Assembly: GCA_021018995.1 (NCBI GenBank)
Contig: CM037588.1
Coordinates: 91,362,765-91,426,764, forward strand
Length of the DNA: 64,000 nt
Origin: Chloranthus sessilifolius
Taxonomy: Eukaryota > Streptophyta > Magnoliopsida > Chloranthales > Chloranthaceae
Direction: 5' to 3'
Under the pieces are notes generated by a model, which saw only the letters and a program-made list of their open reading frames with translations, was not told where the DNA came from and made no database searches. Below are positions 11,915-23,755 of the stretch, piece after piece. A program made the translations under genes and the position numbers. How positions within the stretch are numbered: the stretch's first letter is position 1; each line of letters starts with the position of its first letter.

Positions 11915-13282
11915 TCAACCAAGAACCTCAATCTCGGTCAGAAAAGCTCTCACCTCAAGACGCCTGACCCTTTCTTTCTCCAAAGACTCAGTCAAAGCAA
12001 GCCTCTCCACAGAAAGAGACTCAATCCTAGCTCGAAGTATTGTTTCCTTATATGGCCAAGGCCCCATCTCTGCCACATCTGCCAAAATCGGGCCAGGAGA
12101 AGGTAACTCTGCGGATACCAGCCAAACCTCATAATCGGAGGAGGCTCCCCCCCAAACCAAGCTACACATATGCGCTGATTGGCGGGTTTCCCAGAGGGCA
12201 GCTATGCAATCAAGATCACTAAGAGAACCTCGAGAGAATATTAGAGAGCACAAAGGTGGCCTTGCAGTACACGGCACATGCTGAGTATACCCGAATTGAT
12301 GAAGCACTCGAGATGGGAAGTAGTGTGTGCTACCAGTCAACCCCAAAAGTGTGATACCCTCACAATCCCGAGAGCGGACAATCGGAAAGGTGCCGTCCAT
12401 CCAGGGAAGTTGCCAGGTCAGCTCCGCATTAGATAGCCATAGGCTCAATTCCTCAATGCTCCCACAAGGCAGTCTCGAACTCTAGATCAGAAAGCCCCGA
12501 GACACATCCCCTCTTATCAAGCAGAATCTCGGCACGGGCCCCATGATAGCCAAATGCTCTCCTAACCAGATTTGAACAAGGAGCGGGCTCCCGCTGAGAA
12601 TCCCAACCTGGCCCGAGGCCGCAGCATCCAAGCCTCGATACATCTCTGTTAGGACCAGGTGTACTAATGAGCGACCTCCCTCCAATTCGGTCAAGACATC
12701 ACATATTCCAAGGGAAAAGCTCTCACCCCCAGTGAAGAAGAGAACTTCCGACAGCAAATAAAGGGCAAAGGCCTTTACATTGAAGGGATCTCGAATAGGC
12801 AACTTTCGAAGGCTCGAGTCGCCGAAAAGTTCTCTCAGGAATTTCACCGAACACCTGGTGGGCCCTCCAGCGAAACATTTCTCATATCCACCCTTTTTTA
12901 AGCCGAGGACCATGTGGACCGCCGTTGCATACCCCGGTTTAGGCACTACTTTGGCAAGGCCTCGATGCATCTTCAGGCTCGTGATGGAGGCTAGCTCTTC
13001 CAAGGTTGGGATTAGCTCCCTAGACCCAAATTTAAAGACATGGGCCCTATGGTCCCACGATGCCAAAACCGCTTGTAGTAGGTTGGGCAACAGAGGAACA
13101 ACAAGGAGAGAGGAAAGGCGGGATAACCCGAGGCAATCCAGAACAGCGAGCTTGCTCTCAGCCAAGCTATCATGCCATTTTTGCAAAAAACTGGGCCCCG
13201 CTCCCAAACAGGGAAGTATACTAACCCTGGCCCCGTCTGAGAACTTGGACCCATTTTCAAAGGTGGGTCCATGGACATACAA
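11915..13282 (-). pseudogene. Antisense DUF7745-like ORF of element A
   Basis: A single exon of about 455 codons on the strand opposite to pol, with one TAG (12484-12482) inside an otherwise continuous frame. Landmarks: LLQAVLASWDHRAHVFKFGS, IPTLEELASITSLKMHRG, GGPTRCSVKFLRELFG, then WLSNAELTWQLPWMDGTFP, HYFPSRVLHQFGYTQHVP and a coiled-coil-like C-terminus (ESLEKERVRRLEVRAFLTEIE). The W-D..F.FG..EL.PTLEE pattern resembles plant DUF7745 proteins found with gypsy elements; the RVLxQFG..Q..P motif recalls the C-terminus of PMD proteins. In element B the ATG lies upstream (56391) where A has ACA, so A may have lost its start. Role unknown. Confidence 0.7.
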
Positions 13283-13448
13283 AGATGTTCTTGGTAAAAT
13301 CAGTCAATGTATGGCAATGGACCCACCAGAAAAAAGAGAGGAAAGGAAAAGAAAAAGGAAGGCCAAAAGGGCCAAACTAAAATAGAGGAAGAGGCAAGGG
13401 GGGACCAGGCTCGGGTTATAAAGAACCCGCTCGGCCCAGAATATAGCA

Positions 13449-13610
13449 GGCGTATATATTATATACGCCAAGGCAAATTTTGAACCATTTTGCTCGGCGT
13501 ATATAGTATATATGCCTGGCCATTTTTTCTATGGATTGGCTAGGCATATATAATATATACGCACGGCTTTTATGGTCGGACATTTTCCTGGCGTATATAA
13601 TATATACGTC
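13449..13610. promoter_or_regulatory. Palindrome array A1, upstream of the antisense DUF7745-like ORF
   Basis: Four copies of a 21-bp palindrome with core CGTATATAATATATACG and GGC/GCC ends, at 13449-13469, 13496-13516, 13543-13563 and 13590-13610, a regular 47-bp pitch. It lies 170-330 bp upstream of the ORF start on -. The same palindrome occurs upstream of the PMD gene (17475-17543) and in the element's 3' LTR (22550-22764). The regular spacing suggests a bound array rather than random AT-rich DNA. Confidence 0.9.
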
Positions 13611-13992
13611 CAGTTTAAGGCCGGGCCCAGCAAGCCCCCCCCCCCTCACATTGGCCCATTTTTGTTCCCAAGGGGGAACATGTTTCTGCTTTCCACTTCT
13701 TCATCTCAGGGCAGCCCACAGGCGCACATAATCACAAACCCATGGGAAGCCCCCGGATGACGCACTGCCCGTAGGTTAAATACGGAGAACCACATGCATG
13801 GTCCACCCCATCATTGGAGGGGTGCCGACTCATTTCAAGCCAAGGAAGAAGAAACCGTAAAGGCAAAAGCAAAGAAATACCCAAATAAAACATTCATATA
13901 AACCATAAAAATTATAAACCATCCAAAAAAAAAGAAGCAAAAATTGTTGTTATTACATATCCCCAAATAAACCAAAAGTCTAAATTGTTCTC
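13611..13992. other. Spacer between array A1 and the end of the PMD gene (A)
   Basis: GC-rich near 13620-13800, then A-rich (13850-13980). It probably holds the 3' UTR of the antisense PMD gene and the distal promoter of the DUF7745-like ORF. No further coding signal. Confidence 0.5.
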
Positions 13993-16431
13993 TTATGCCA
14001 AATTTCCAGAGAATAAACTAGTCCTGGGCAGCCCCCTTCGACTTCTTCCGACGCCGGCTTGCGCTTTGAAAGGTACGAGTCTCCCCACCCGAGTCCATGC
14101 CTGAGAAATACGGCTGAGAAGAGAACGCGACTCCTTTTCACGAGCACGCTGTAGGAACACACAAAAAGCCATCAGGTAGAGAAACAGGCGGAAAGTAAAT
14201 AAGGAAGATAACTAGGTTGGGTCAGCATTCACTCACCACTTCGGTCTCCCTAAGCCCTGCAAGGTTACGATAATATTCGGCTTGACTCACTGCTGACTCA
14301 TAATCCTAGCCAGTAAGAAAAAGGAGGTGTTAGTCACACAGGCCATCAGCATAATTCAAAGGGAAGGAGAATAAAGCAACAAGATAGAGATTACCCCAGG
14401 AATCAGCTTAGGAGGTGGGACCTGGATGGCTTTAGCTGAGATACGTGCCTTCTCGGCCACGTCGGCACACATGCACGACAAGAAAGCATCATCCAAACGC
14501 CTGAAAGTCCCCTGGACCTCGGAGGGAAAACTACCAGAAACACCAACACCAGAGGGGTCAGAGGGTCCAACACCTGAGGCCGCACCAGAAGCACCAACAC
14601 CAGAAGGGTCGGAAGGTCCAAAGACCTGCTCATCATAAGGAGCAACGCGTCATCCCCTCATCTCGAGTCCGCTCAAATCAGAGAGAAACATTTTATCATT
14701 AAAGGTGGCAGGTCAATCAAAGTAACCACAAGAAAGCTGCTAAATCAAAAAAGAAAAGGGGCATTACCTGAGATCGCGGCCCGTCAAAAGCTAAAAAGTT
14801 AGCACCAGGCATGAAGCGGGGCAGCAAGAAATGATAGGGCAGGGAATCGTACCACGACTGATACCCCCGGGCAAGAGAAGGTCATCGATAGGAACCCCAT
14901 GGTGAAGAAGTGAGCAGTGAGCTCATCAATGGAGCCTTCTGGAGCCAACACATCGGCGGGAGGAGCTTGGGGCACAACAAAGAGAGGACGATGCTGATGA
15001 ACCACTCTCTCCCCTAAATAGTAGGCCCTAGTCCAAGACCCATAGAGGAAGATGATGCGACGGTCTAGCAAAAAATGAGAAGGACCCACTGAGGCCAAGT
15101 TTCAGAAGGGAGTTCCTATGTAAGGGTCGAGAATGACCTGTAAAAGAAGAGAAAACAGGAGGATACACATTCGTAACCCACGGCACACAAGAGCTGAGCT
15201 GTCAAATTTATAAAAAGGGAATTGTTTTACCTGCTCTGGGATCAACAAGTCGAACTGAGAGCGCAGCCCTAACTCTAAATGCTTCATACCTACGTCCCGA
15301 TGGCGACCCACGTGCCAGTTACTCATGAGGGGGAACGTAGCAATTTCAGACTGAAGCAGAGGGCGACCCGGTTGGAAGTGAAGATACCCCCAGATCTGAG
15401 AAAGCAAGCAGATAAAGAAAGGTATGCTATAAAAGAAAGTTGGACACATTAAAACCGAAGGATAAAATACCTCAATTGCAGGCCAGAAACCCACAATAGA
15501 GCTAGACTCCCCAAGAACGGCTCGCTTTAGGCTGGACATGAGTACAGCATAGCCAGCGCCACCCCAATCAAATCGATGCACGGTCTCCCAGTTCACCATC
15601 AGGCTGACCAGGGATAATGAGACTCACCCTCCGCTGGTGTTGGAGAGGAGAGTCTTGCCCAGGAGGAACAACAAGGAGATGCTACAAGATAAGATGCTGC
15701 TGGCTCGATATAAATGGCCAGGTCAGGCTGGCCCTGGTTCACTAGCTCGTGAGACTCAAACTGATCAACAAGCCAGGACAGCTTGACCTCAGAACCTCGA
15801 ATATTCCCAGAGGTCGGGTAGGTCCCTATCAGTCGAATCACCTCCTCCTTACCCGGTGTGCGGGTAGGTACCATGGGCACCCCTCCAATACGGACCCCAG
15901 TGATCATGGACCAGTCCGCCGGTGTAAAGGCCATCTCTGCCACAGCCATGTGAAATGTCATGGTCTCGGGGCGAAAACCCTCTATCAGTGCCTTTAAATA
16001 GGTCAGACGGCCTCACGGGCACGAAATGAAATCTCAAACCGACAAAGAAGTGAGCGTGTGTCCTTCACCACTGGGGGAAGGTAAAGCACGAGGCGCTGGA
16101 GGTCAAACCAACCACCTCAGAACATAATGTGCAGCAGGGGCTGCAAACGGAAGGCGTCAATCAGATAAGGGCAAGCTGGTATAATGAAGACATCAAAGGA
16201 AAACAAAAGCAAAAGCGGAAAAGGGGAGGGGGCTCATCTGTTTACTTGACCAACGATCCCGAAGTTGGACATATGGGTGTGCTGGCAGTAGAGGAGGCCG
16301 GTATGGGCGGCCTCGCCTTGCATTTCATACCAAGGCTGGGAGGAGCACCGAGACACAATGAGCTGTTCCCCAAGGGAACCGTAGGCCATCTCCGACCCTT
16401 CTTGCTGATCATAACCTTCTTCATCGGACAT
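13993..16431 (-). pseudogene. Antisense plant-mobile-domain (PMD, MAIN-like) gene of element A, seven coding exons
   Basis: ATG at 16431-16429, TAA at 13995-13993. Exons deduced by comparison with B: 16431-16246, 16175-15471, 15395-15231, 15137-14768, 14671-14395, 14305-14237, 14148-13993; the six introns are 70-96 bp, GT-AG, and sit at the same places in B. The PMD core (PF10536 type) is in exon 2: MTFHMAVAEMAFTPADWSMI, GSEVKLSWLVDQF and WETVHRFDWGGAGYAVLMSS. Later exons hold TRAYYLGERVVHQ, a Gly/Ser/Pro repeat (GPSDPSGVGASG) and a basic tail. Frame breaks in exons 2 and 4 make it a pseudogene. PMD proteins such as Arabidopsis MAIN and MAIL1 are nuclear and act in gene expression and TE silencing; what the TE-borne copy does is unknown. 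Confidence 0.85.
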
Positions 16432-16432
16432 C

Positions 16433-16473
16433 CTGAAAGTATGAGGCGCATCGGCATATGAGAGGAGTGCAAA

Positions 16474-16524
<51 letters not shown>

Positions 16525-17258
16525 CACTAATCCAAAGAAAAAAAAGAATCTCATCACAAAAAAAAAAAAAAAAAAAAACAACTAATCCAAAAAAAATGTG
16601 TGTGCATGCTAAAAAAAAATGTGTGCATGAGTACTAATCCCAAAAAGAAAATGTGTGTGTGTGCATACTAACCCGTAAAAAAAAAATGCGTGTATGAGTA
16701 CTAATCCCAAAAAAAAAAAATGTGTATGTGTGTGTACTAATCCAAAAAAAATGTGTGTATGCGTACTAATCCAAAAAAAAAAATGTGTGTGTGCACTAAC
16801 CCATTAACAAAAAATGAGTACGTAATAATCCAAAAAAAAAAAAATGTGTGTGTGTGTATAAATGTACTAACCCATTAACAAGCAAAAACAAATGTGTGTG
16901 TATGTGTATACTAATCCACCAAAAAAAAAAAAAAAAAAAAAAAACATAAATACGCATACTAATATATGTATGCGCTAATCCAAAAAAGAGGGGAGAGGCA
17001 CCAATTCATCAAATAAAATGCACTAATCCATCAAAAATAATAAAAAAAAGAAAACAACCCCACAAAAACAAAATAAATGAATAATAAATGGGAAATAGGC
17101 CTAAGGAATCAAATATTTCAAACCAAGAAAAAAAACAACAACTGAAACAAAAAGAGACAAAAAGAAATATAGGCATCACAAAGCATTTCACCATATATAT
17201 AAAAAAAAAAAAAGAAGAAGAGAGGCAATCCAAAAGAAAAAGGAAGGATAATGGTTAC
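16433..17258 (-). other. 5' UTR intron of the antisense PMD gene (A)
   Basis: On - the leader ends GAAG/GTAACC (donor at 17258) and the acceptor TTTCAG lies one base before the start codon (CAG/G-ATG). Element B has the same layout (donor AAG/GTAACC, 52626-53250). In A the intron has been filled by simple repeats. The leader exon would begin downstream of palindrome array A2. Confidence 0.75.
16478..16995. repeat. (TA)n and AAAAATGTGTGTGCATACTAATCC minisatellite
   Basis: 16480-16519 is an almost pure (TA)n. From 16526 to about 16990 a unit made of ACTAATCC, A(7-24) and TGTGTGTG(C/T)AT recurs about a dozen times with varying length. It lies wholly inside the PMD 5' UTR intron of A and is absent from B apart from a short TA run. 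The ORFs crossing it are artefacts. Confidence 0.85.
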
Positions 17259-17474
17259 CTTCAATGGAAGAGAAAAACAAAGATCGACGGAGAACGAGCA
17301 CCTTTGATCCACAACCGCGACCCCCGGCAATAGAACTCAAGCCAAATCAAATGAAAAAACCCTAAGGGGTTGTCTCGGACTCCAGAAGAAAGTAGGGAGG
17401 AAGATAGAATTTGAAAAGGGGGGACCCTTTTGCGCTCGAGCTCGGGCAGTTTCGTAACTGCCAGATTTTAAACG

Positions 17475-17543
17475 GGCGTATATAATATATACGCCTAACC
17501 ATATTTCGCTAGATTTTGGTCAGGCGTATATATTATATACGCC
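17475..17543. promoter_or_regulatory. Palindrome array A2, upstream of the antisense PMD gene
   Basis: Two perfect copies of the 21-bp palindrome (core CGTATATAATATATACG) at 17475-17495 and 17523-17543, about 48 bp apart, close to the 47-bp pitch of array A1. It lies about 220 bp upstream of the PMD leader exon's donor site, so close to the expected transcription start. Confidence 0.9.
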
Positions 17544-18990
17544 CGACCAAAAATGGCAGTTTTTAAACTGCCCGGCCTCCTTTTTCGATTTTGAGGCCCG
17601 ACGGACCCCTTACATGTTGGACCACAGCCCGGACCCCCCTCAGAAGCCCATATATCATCAGGTGAAGGTGCACGCATCTCCAAATGGCCCTGCAAGTTCA
17701 CTTCGATTGGCCCAAAGGGACCGTGCTACAATAAACGGATCTAGATCTGTAGGCACCCACCTAATGCGCCCACAAAATAAAAAAAAAAGAAGAAGAAGAA
17801 AAATAAAAAGAAGAAGAAAGAAAAATATATAACACTAGTTCTCAAAGGAGCGTTGCGATGACCATTTGCACCACTCCGAGAACCGTGTTAAATCAATTCG
17901 GAATGATCGGGTCCGCCCGAAAGTTCTCAAACCCCGTTTCATGCAGGGAAACTTTGTACCTGACCCGACAGGCAGATAATTTTGCCCATCTCCCATCTAC
18001 AGTCCCCAGAGTCGAGACCGATCCGCATGCAACAACTCATCCACCACCGCCATGGGAACATGCACCTAGCCCCAAATCTCCCTCAGTAAGAATCGAGGCC
18101 TGATCTGGCAGGCAAACCAAGAACCCGTCACCAGAATGCACACGTCCCTAAGGTATATCAACATGGAAAGTTGATTTGCCTAAGGATACGTGCAAAAATA
18201 AAACCCGTTTGAGCATGTTCGAAGTCTCGAACTGACATGTGCAAAAAAAAAGAGAGAGAAGAAATAACAACCTATTATTGCATAAGTAAAAAAAAAATAA
18301 AAAAAAAACCCTGAGTAGGTTGACCCCACCTTCCAAGAATTTGCTCTGGTCATCCCCCTTTGGATCTATGTTGACCAAGAGTGTCCCCAACTCCAGACCA
18401 GTTGAAAAGTCTACTGTCAGTTGAAACTGACCCGTCAAAAATGAAATTACAACCAACCAATCTATGTGCAAACATACATACCAAAGGGCTCTTTTCCCTT
18501 TTATTTCCTTTTACACAGGCTTAAAACCTGTATAGGCACGGTGTCCCTGTTGAATGTACGCACTTGCGTCTGGGTATCCGCAGGATGGTCGTTTGTCCTC
18601 GTAAATTGTACCTTAGGGTCGAGGCTTCCGTTCGCGCCTATTTTGCTGCTTATCGCCCCTGATGGGTGTATGTCTGTGCGTAGTTAGTAAGATGTGATTT
18701 CATTAGGGATGGAGGTTAGAATTGGCCATCTCTTTCAAGGGATGATTGGTCCTAGCCCGATCTTTTCAGCTTTGTCTCAAGTTAAGGCACTCCGATTCAT
18801 GTGAATCAGGAGCACCTCACCACTGAAACGTGCACATCCCCAAGGTGTACCTATCCCCAGCATGGCGCACGCACTCTTAAAAGTGTATCAACTGGCGTTT
18901 GATCCACTTAAAGAGTTGTGCAAGAATAAAGTTACCAGAGGTCCTTGAGCTTTACTTAGAGGCCTCGAAGCAAAAGAAAATTCAAAAAAT
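17544..18990 (+). other. 3' noncoding zone of element A, first part
   Basis: No coding signal. It holds degenerate direct repeats: GCGTTGCGATGACC...GGGTCCGCCCGAAAG near 17850-17930 recurs as GTGTTGCGACATC...GGGTCCGCCCAAAAG at 21619-21695. Element B carries one copy (51960-52080, inverted). So the zone has been duplicated in A before solo LTR H inserted. Poly-A tracts occur at 18241-18310. Confidence 0.55.
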
Positions 18991-18995
18991 GACAC
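18991..18995. other. Target-site duplication of LTR H (left copy GACAC)
   Basis: GACAC immediately precedes TGTAATAGCCC at 18996 and recurs immediately after GGGCTGTCACA at 21571-21575. Five bp is the usual LTR-retrotransposon target duplication, so the insertion is intact at both ends. Confidence 0.95.
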
Positions 18996-21570
18996 TGTAA
19001 TAGCCCAAAAAATCACGCTAAACTATGACCTCGGGATCCGTGCCCGATCGGTCATAGGTTTGACCAAATGGAAGTCCAATAGTTAGCATGAGGTGTGGTG
19101 AACGGATGGGATGTGACAAATTGAATGTCTATGTGGTGTGCGTTGTAAATGTGAAGTCGCATACACCTATCGCGGTGTATGTGCTCAACACACACACGTG
19201 AGGAAAGGGATAAAAGGGTTTAATAACCCTAAATGTGTGTTTTTGGTGGTTGAGAGAGAAGTAAAGAAGAGAGAGAGAGAGGAAGTAAAGAGAGGAGTTA
19301 TTGCAACTGATTTGGAGGGGGGATTCAAGCGATAAAAGCCAGATTCAACACGGGTTGGATCTGTTAGAGCCAAAGCTGGAACCCTAGCCTTCCAACCATT
19401 TGATTTGAAATCAATTTGAGATTGATTCAAGGTAAATTTTTGTAAATAAAATGCATAAATCGTAGAGTCTAAATTGTGGTTGAAAGTGGGTTAAATCATA
19501 GGATAATGGTTTAGAAAAATAGAGGAAAAAGTATGGAAGAAGATTGGGAAGAACAGCTCGAAAGGGGCTGAATCTGACAATTTCGATTAATCGAAATTGG
19601 ATTTCGATTAATCAAAATTGGCCAGGAAGTTGAAAGGTCAGAGGACCCCGATTTCGATTAATCGAATTGGAGTTCGATTAATCGACTTTGGATTTCGATT
19701 AATCGATTTGAGTGTCGATTAATCGACTGGGAACCTCCAGTGGACCCCAGGGGACTGGAGGAAAGGACTTGAGGAAAATCGACTAATCGAAATGGGATTT
19801 CGATTAATCGATTTCAGTTTTCGATTAATCGATTTGGGATCGATTAATCGATTTTAGGAACTCGACTACTCGAATTGAGAATCGACTTTGCGAAACAGAG
19901 AATTTCGATTAATCGAATGAGATTCGATTAATCGAATGAAAATCTCGATTAATTGATTTGAAAATCGAACTACTCGAATTGAGAATCGACTTTGCGAAAC
20001 AGAGAATTTCGATTAATCGAATGAAAATTTTGATTAATCGATTTGAAAATCGATTAATCGATATTGACTTTCGATTAATCGATTTTGGAATTCGATTAAT
20101 CGACTGGGATAAAATATGTTGACTTTTGGGTTTGACTTTAAGATTCTTGGAGAGTCTTAGACCTTCTTTATTGCATCCTTTGTGATGTGTTTCACCTGTT
20201 ATGTGGTACCATAGGTGGTACGTGTGGACTAGTGCACAAGGAGCCACGTGGGACCTTGATGCGTTGAGCAAACAAAGACTTGAGGTAGGGAACACCTTGA
20301 ACATGTACCTTATTTCACAAGAGCATGTATGTAGTGATATAGATTTCAATTCAATTGTTTAAATGCTTAAGAATTGTGAAAAGTGTGTGTGCGTGTGACA
20401 TCCATAAGAGTAATCCTAATAAGCCATCCCCAGGGGATGAAGAAGTAAAGAGATGAGAGCATCAGGTGTGATGCAAGTAAAGGGATACATCCCAGGGATG
20501 TATCCAATGATTGAATCATGTTGATAGGGCCTAACTGATATAAGATATCACACTTACACGGTGAATAACTATATGTAAGGCACCGATATTTTTGTTATTT
20601 GAGGTTTGATAGGTTACCCCACCGACGTGGCGGGATATCCACGACTGACACGGCAGGATATCCGTGACCGATACGGCGGCGAAACCGTAGGCCAGGGCGG
20701 AGGCTTATCCGTACAAAGTAAGCACACCCCAGGGGTGTTGATTGAGACAAGTGAAACCCCGCCACCAATCCCCAAGGGAAAGGGGCTTGGGTACTATATT
20801 GGTATTCCCAGGGAATACGTTAAAACTGTCTATATAGATGACGATGAAGGGTATCTCATCGGGGCTTGATGCTATATTGCTCGGGGATTACTTAAGTTGA
20901 AAGTTTAAGTTTTGCTTTAGGCCTTTTCAGCATCATTCATGAGTAAATGAAAACATAATTAATCAACAGTAAAACGAAATGCTTTAACTGTTTTCATCAA
21001 TAACTGCATAGACACATCATGCATGGCATATCATGGAATATATGTGAGTTATAATTTATATGTTCAACTGTGTTTGTTCCCTATTGAGCTAGGATGTAGC
21101 TCACCCTATAGACTATACGTCGCAGGTCCACTACTAGCATTGCGCGGAGACGCGATCCCGTGAGACGGACCTGCGTCAGCGAAGAATTGGAGCCACCTCC
21201 TGAGGACTTCTTCTAGAGGACTCCGTTGTGCCGCTTTGAGGGCTTTTAGAGAGATTTTGTACGGCTTGGTATGTCAAGCCTTGATTTTGTTTAAGACCAT
21301 GTATATAAGGAGTTGGGATTATTCTTTTAGGACGAACCATCCGTGATGATTTCTATCATCGATGGTTCGGATCGGTTCTCTATTCATGCAGAGGCATGAG
21401 GGTAGAACTGTCTTTTGGGAAGTTAATTAATATAGATTTAAATTCCGCAATTTTGTTTATTATACTCTTTGATGCTTGATATACCAGTGTTTCGTGCTTA
21501 GCTAAAGGGCACGGTCAAGATGATCGTGCTGATGGCACGGGTTTCGGGGTGCCGAAATCCGGGCTGTCAC
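18996..21570 (+). mobile_element. Solo LTR H (2575 bp), probably Ty3/gypsy
   Basis: It starts TGTAATAGCCC and ends GGGCTGTCACA (imperfect inverted termini, TG..CA), flanked by GACAC on both sides. There is no coding sequence between the ends, so it is a solo LTR left by LTR-LTR recombination. It carries 18 copies of TTTCGATTAATCGAAA, several 'cccc agggg' palindromes (20428-20830), and a block (CTATTGAGCTAGGATGTAGC and onward, 21083-21180) shared with LTR I on the other strand (48420-48480). The termini resemble those of chromovirus-type LTRs, but the lineage is not proven. Orientation is nominal. Confidence 0.9.
19578..20108. repeat. TTTCGATTAATCGAAA palindrome array in LTR H
   Basis: About 18 copies of the 16-bp palindrome or its one-mismatch forms, mostly 20-35 bp apart. 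A roughly 105-bp internal duplication is visible (ACTACTCGAATTGAGAATCG recurs at about 19863 and 19968). The array begins about 580 bp from the LTR start, matching the offset of the unrelated AATCGATCGATT array in LTR I. Confidence 0.95.
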
Positions 21571-22117
21571 AGACACAAAAAATTTTTACTCGAAAAATGG
21601 GCATGCATTCCCAAGAGGTGTTGCGACATCAATATTCGCTTCACTCGGGTAAAACATGCTAAAATAACCTTGAGGTTGATGGGTCCGCCCAAAAGACTTC
21701 GAGCCTTACCTAGGTAAGGGCACCCGTGCCTAATCCAATGGAGCTGTCAATACCCCATAGGATTGGACGCATTGTTTAGGCCTTCACTTTGCGTGCTTCA
21801 CATCGATTCTGAAGCATAGATTGATCATCCCGTTTCATGGAGCTGTCTGGTTCAGATTAATACTCAACATCACAAATCTATAATTTCCCTCAGGAAGTGG
21901 ACGATATCCCGATTAGCAGGCTTACACTTTCTGTGATCATCGCAGTTATGCCCAGTAATGTCGCAATGCGCTTGAGAACTGTTAGCTTCGAGGTACGGAC
22001 GATATCCCGAAATGAGAGGGCTTACGTACACTCACCATCACCATGAATGTTTGAGAATTGAGTTGAACCAAGCGAACCCATCAAACGTGCCTTGGACCTC
22101 TTCGGATGTCTCTTATC
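21571..22117 (+). other. 3' noncoding zone of element A, second part
   Basis: It resumes element A after the solo LTR. Blocks shared with B on the other strand include GTTGCGACATCAATATTCGC (B 52043-52063) and ATGCCCAGTAATGTCGC (B about 51767-51783), showing that this leader-like 3' zone is conserved between copies although it codes for nothing. Confidence 0.65.
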
Positions 22118-22161
22118 TTTGGCATCCGATCATTAATGATCGAATACCAAAGAGGGGCATC
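22118..22161 (+). other. 34-nt palindromic hairpin plus polypurine tract of element A
   Basis: 22118-22151 forms a hairpin with arms TTTGGCATCCGATCATT and AATGATCGAATACCAAA; the centre is the perfect palindrome CGATCATTAATGATCG. It is followed by GAGGGGCATC and the LTR at 22162. B has a same-length hairpin exactly 10 nt from its LTR with TTTAG/CTAAA where A has TTTGG/CCAAA, a compensatory change. The AGAGGGGCAT stretch serves as polypurine tract. Confidence 0.85.
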
Positions 22162-23755
22162 TGTAGACACCCAAATTCGGCCCAAGGCTCGATCAATCTG
22201 TACTTCGGGAGATATGTACCCCTGTACTTCCGATGGCACCCCTGAACCCGTAGGAATCCACCCAGACCTTTAGGAATCACCCTGAACCCTTTAAAACCAT
22301 TCCCCAACCATTAGAGATCATCCCAAAAACCCTAGATCCCCTTTTCATACCTAACTTGAACCTTTCTGGGCAGTTGATGGGAGGAGAGCTACAAAATTTC
22401 ACACAGACCACTACCAAGGATGAGCCATATACCATTGGAAGGAGGGCTTCTCCAACATTCCAACAAGCCAAAGATCACCCAATTTGGAGCTACGATTCAA
22501 AAGTTATGGCTATTCAAAATTTCACATAAAATCATAGGACTTTTACTCAGGCGTGGATATTACATACGCCCAGCCATTTTTGCCCCAGATTAGTCAGGCG
22601 TATATATTATATACGCCTGCCTATTTTGGGGGAAATTTGGCCGGGCGTATATAATATATACGCCCAGTATATATGGGACCCACCACGGGCTTCATCTTCT
22701 CAAAACTCCCCTGATTTTCGTGAAATTTACTGTTCTTAAACTGGGCATATATAATATATACGCCCAGCTTAGCTAAGTAACTGTCCTTAGGATCTCGAAT
22801 TTCCTTCATCTGGTATGACCTTTTGACCATCCCCTTAGTTGGGGTGGGTGTCTTGAGCTTGGTTACACCCCCTTTGAGCTTATTTGCAACCCTTAAGTCA
22901 CCTATGGTCTCACTCCATCATCTGCCATTGAAATCGGTTCCCCACAAACCTAGGACCTTAAAAACCTAGAAAACCTTAGATGGAGGATTACCTAATTGCT
23001 AAACCAATTAGCTCTTAAGTAAGCCCCCAACCATCCCCTTCTCTATAAATAGAGAGGCCCCCCTCTTCCTTAAGGGTTGAAAAAATTGGAGGTTAAGGAT
23101 TTTGAGCTTAAGAGAGAACCCTAGTGAGAGAAAATGCACACATTTTTCCAGAATTCCAGCATGCTTAGTTCATCCATTTAAACCCATTTCCCCCATTAGA
23201 TCATTCCCTTTAACTAAAGTCTAGCCTTGAGTCTTACCCTACGCTCCCTATTTTATCGAATCCTATCATTAGAATCCATTCCCATACCGTTTAAACCATC
23301 GAAAGCACGCCAAAGTGAAGGACTTCCAAGGTGCAACAAGGGCCCGTGAGCTCCGGCTCACCCCTCTCTTCCTCTACCTTCTTGGTGTTTCCTCCGTCCA
23401 AGGATTCAAGCCGTTACGCCGCCGAAATTTCGGTTTGGCTCAAAGTTTGATAGGACTGTATTGCCTTTGGGCAAGGGGAAACTCCGCCCTTTTATCTTTA
23501 ATTTTTGGCCATAGATAGAGACCGCTATGTGCAGGTTGATCGGGTGCCCAAACCCTTTCTGATCGATAACCGAGGCCCCTACCCTAGAGCCTTTGGCAAA
23601 GACCGGTAAATCAGAGTCATATTTAGCATTTCGGTGCTCAAAATATTGATTTGAAGGTTTCCTGAGTCACCAAAAGCTCCGGGTGGCGACTCTACATTCC
23701 ATTAAAAGCGGGCGCATCGCCGCGACGGGTTCGAGAGGATCCATGGTCGCACAAT
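22162..23755 (+). mobile_element. 3' LTR of Tat element A
   Basis: It starts TGTAGACACCC directly after the polypurine tract. A TATA box TATAAAT is at 23044-23050, with arrays of the element's palindrome 280-490 bp upstream. The end is set approximately after GGTGGCGACTCTACATTCC and GGATCCATGGTCGCACA. Homologous to 51563-50353 in B (ACACCCAAATTCGGCCCAAGG against ACACTCAAATTTGGCCCAAGG). Small ORFs here are not credible genes. Confidence 0.85.
22550..22764. promoter_or_regulatory. Palindrome array A3 in the A LTR
   Basis: Four copies of the element-A palindrome: 22550-22570 (degraded), 22597-22617, 22644-22664 and 22744-22764. The first three are again at a 47-bp pitch and the fourth is 100 bp further. 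It sits upstream of the LTR TATA box. Confidence 0.92.

Larger units (their letters stand above)
3809..23755 (+). mobile_element. Tat-lineage Ty3/gypsy retrotransposon A, 5'-truncated
   Basis: Order on +: gag tail, protease, RT, RNase H, second (aRNH-type) RNase H, integrase (3.8-10.0 kb), hairpin array, minisatellite, two antisense genes (DUF7745-like, PMD), 3' noncoding zone, PPT hairpin and 3' LTR (22162). Two RNase H domains and antisense ORFs between pol and the 3' LTR are established traits of the Tat lineage. The 5' LTR, leader and gag N-terminal domain are missing at the junction with element F, which may be inserted in A. Pol has many stops and at least two frame changes, so the copy is dead. 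Solo LTR H (18996-21570) is a later insertion. Confidence 0.85.

Noticed and set aside
16234..16581. 115-aa - ORF with IYIYIY and FFFFFF runs as a separate gene
   Set aside because: Its middle part is exon 1 of the PMD gene (from MSDEEGYDQQ); the rest is (TA)n and poly-A of the leader intron.
19909..20349. 146-aa ORF on - with SINR repeats
   Set aside because: Produced by the TTTCGATTAATCGAAA array in solo LTR H; both ends lie in noncoding LTR.
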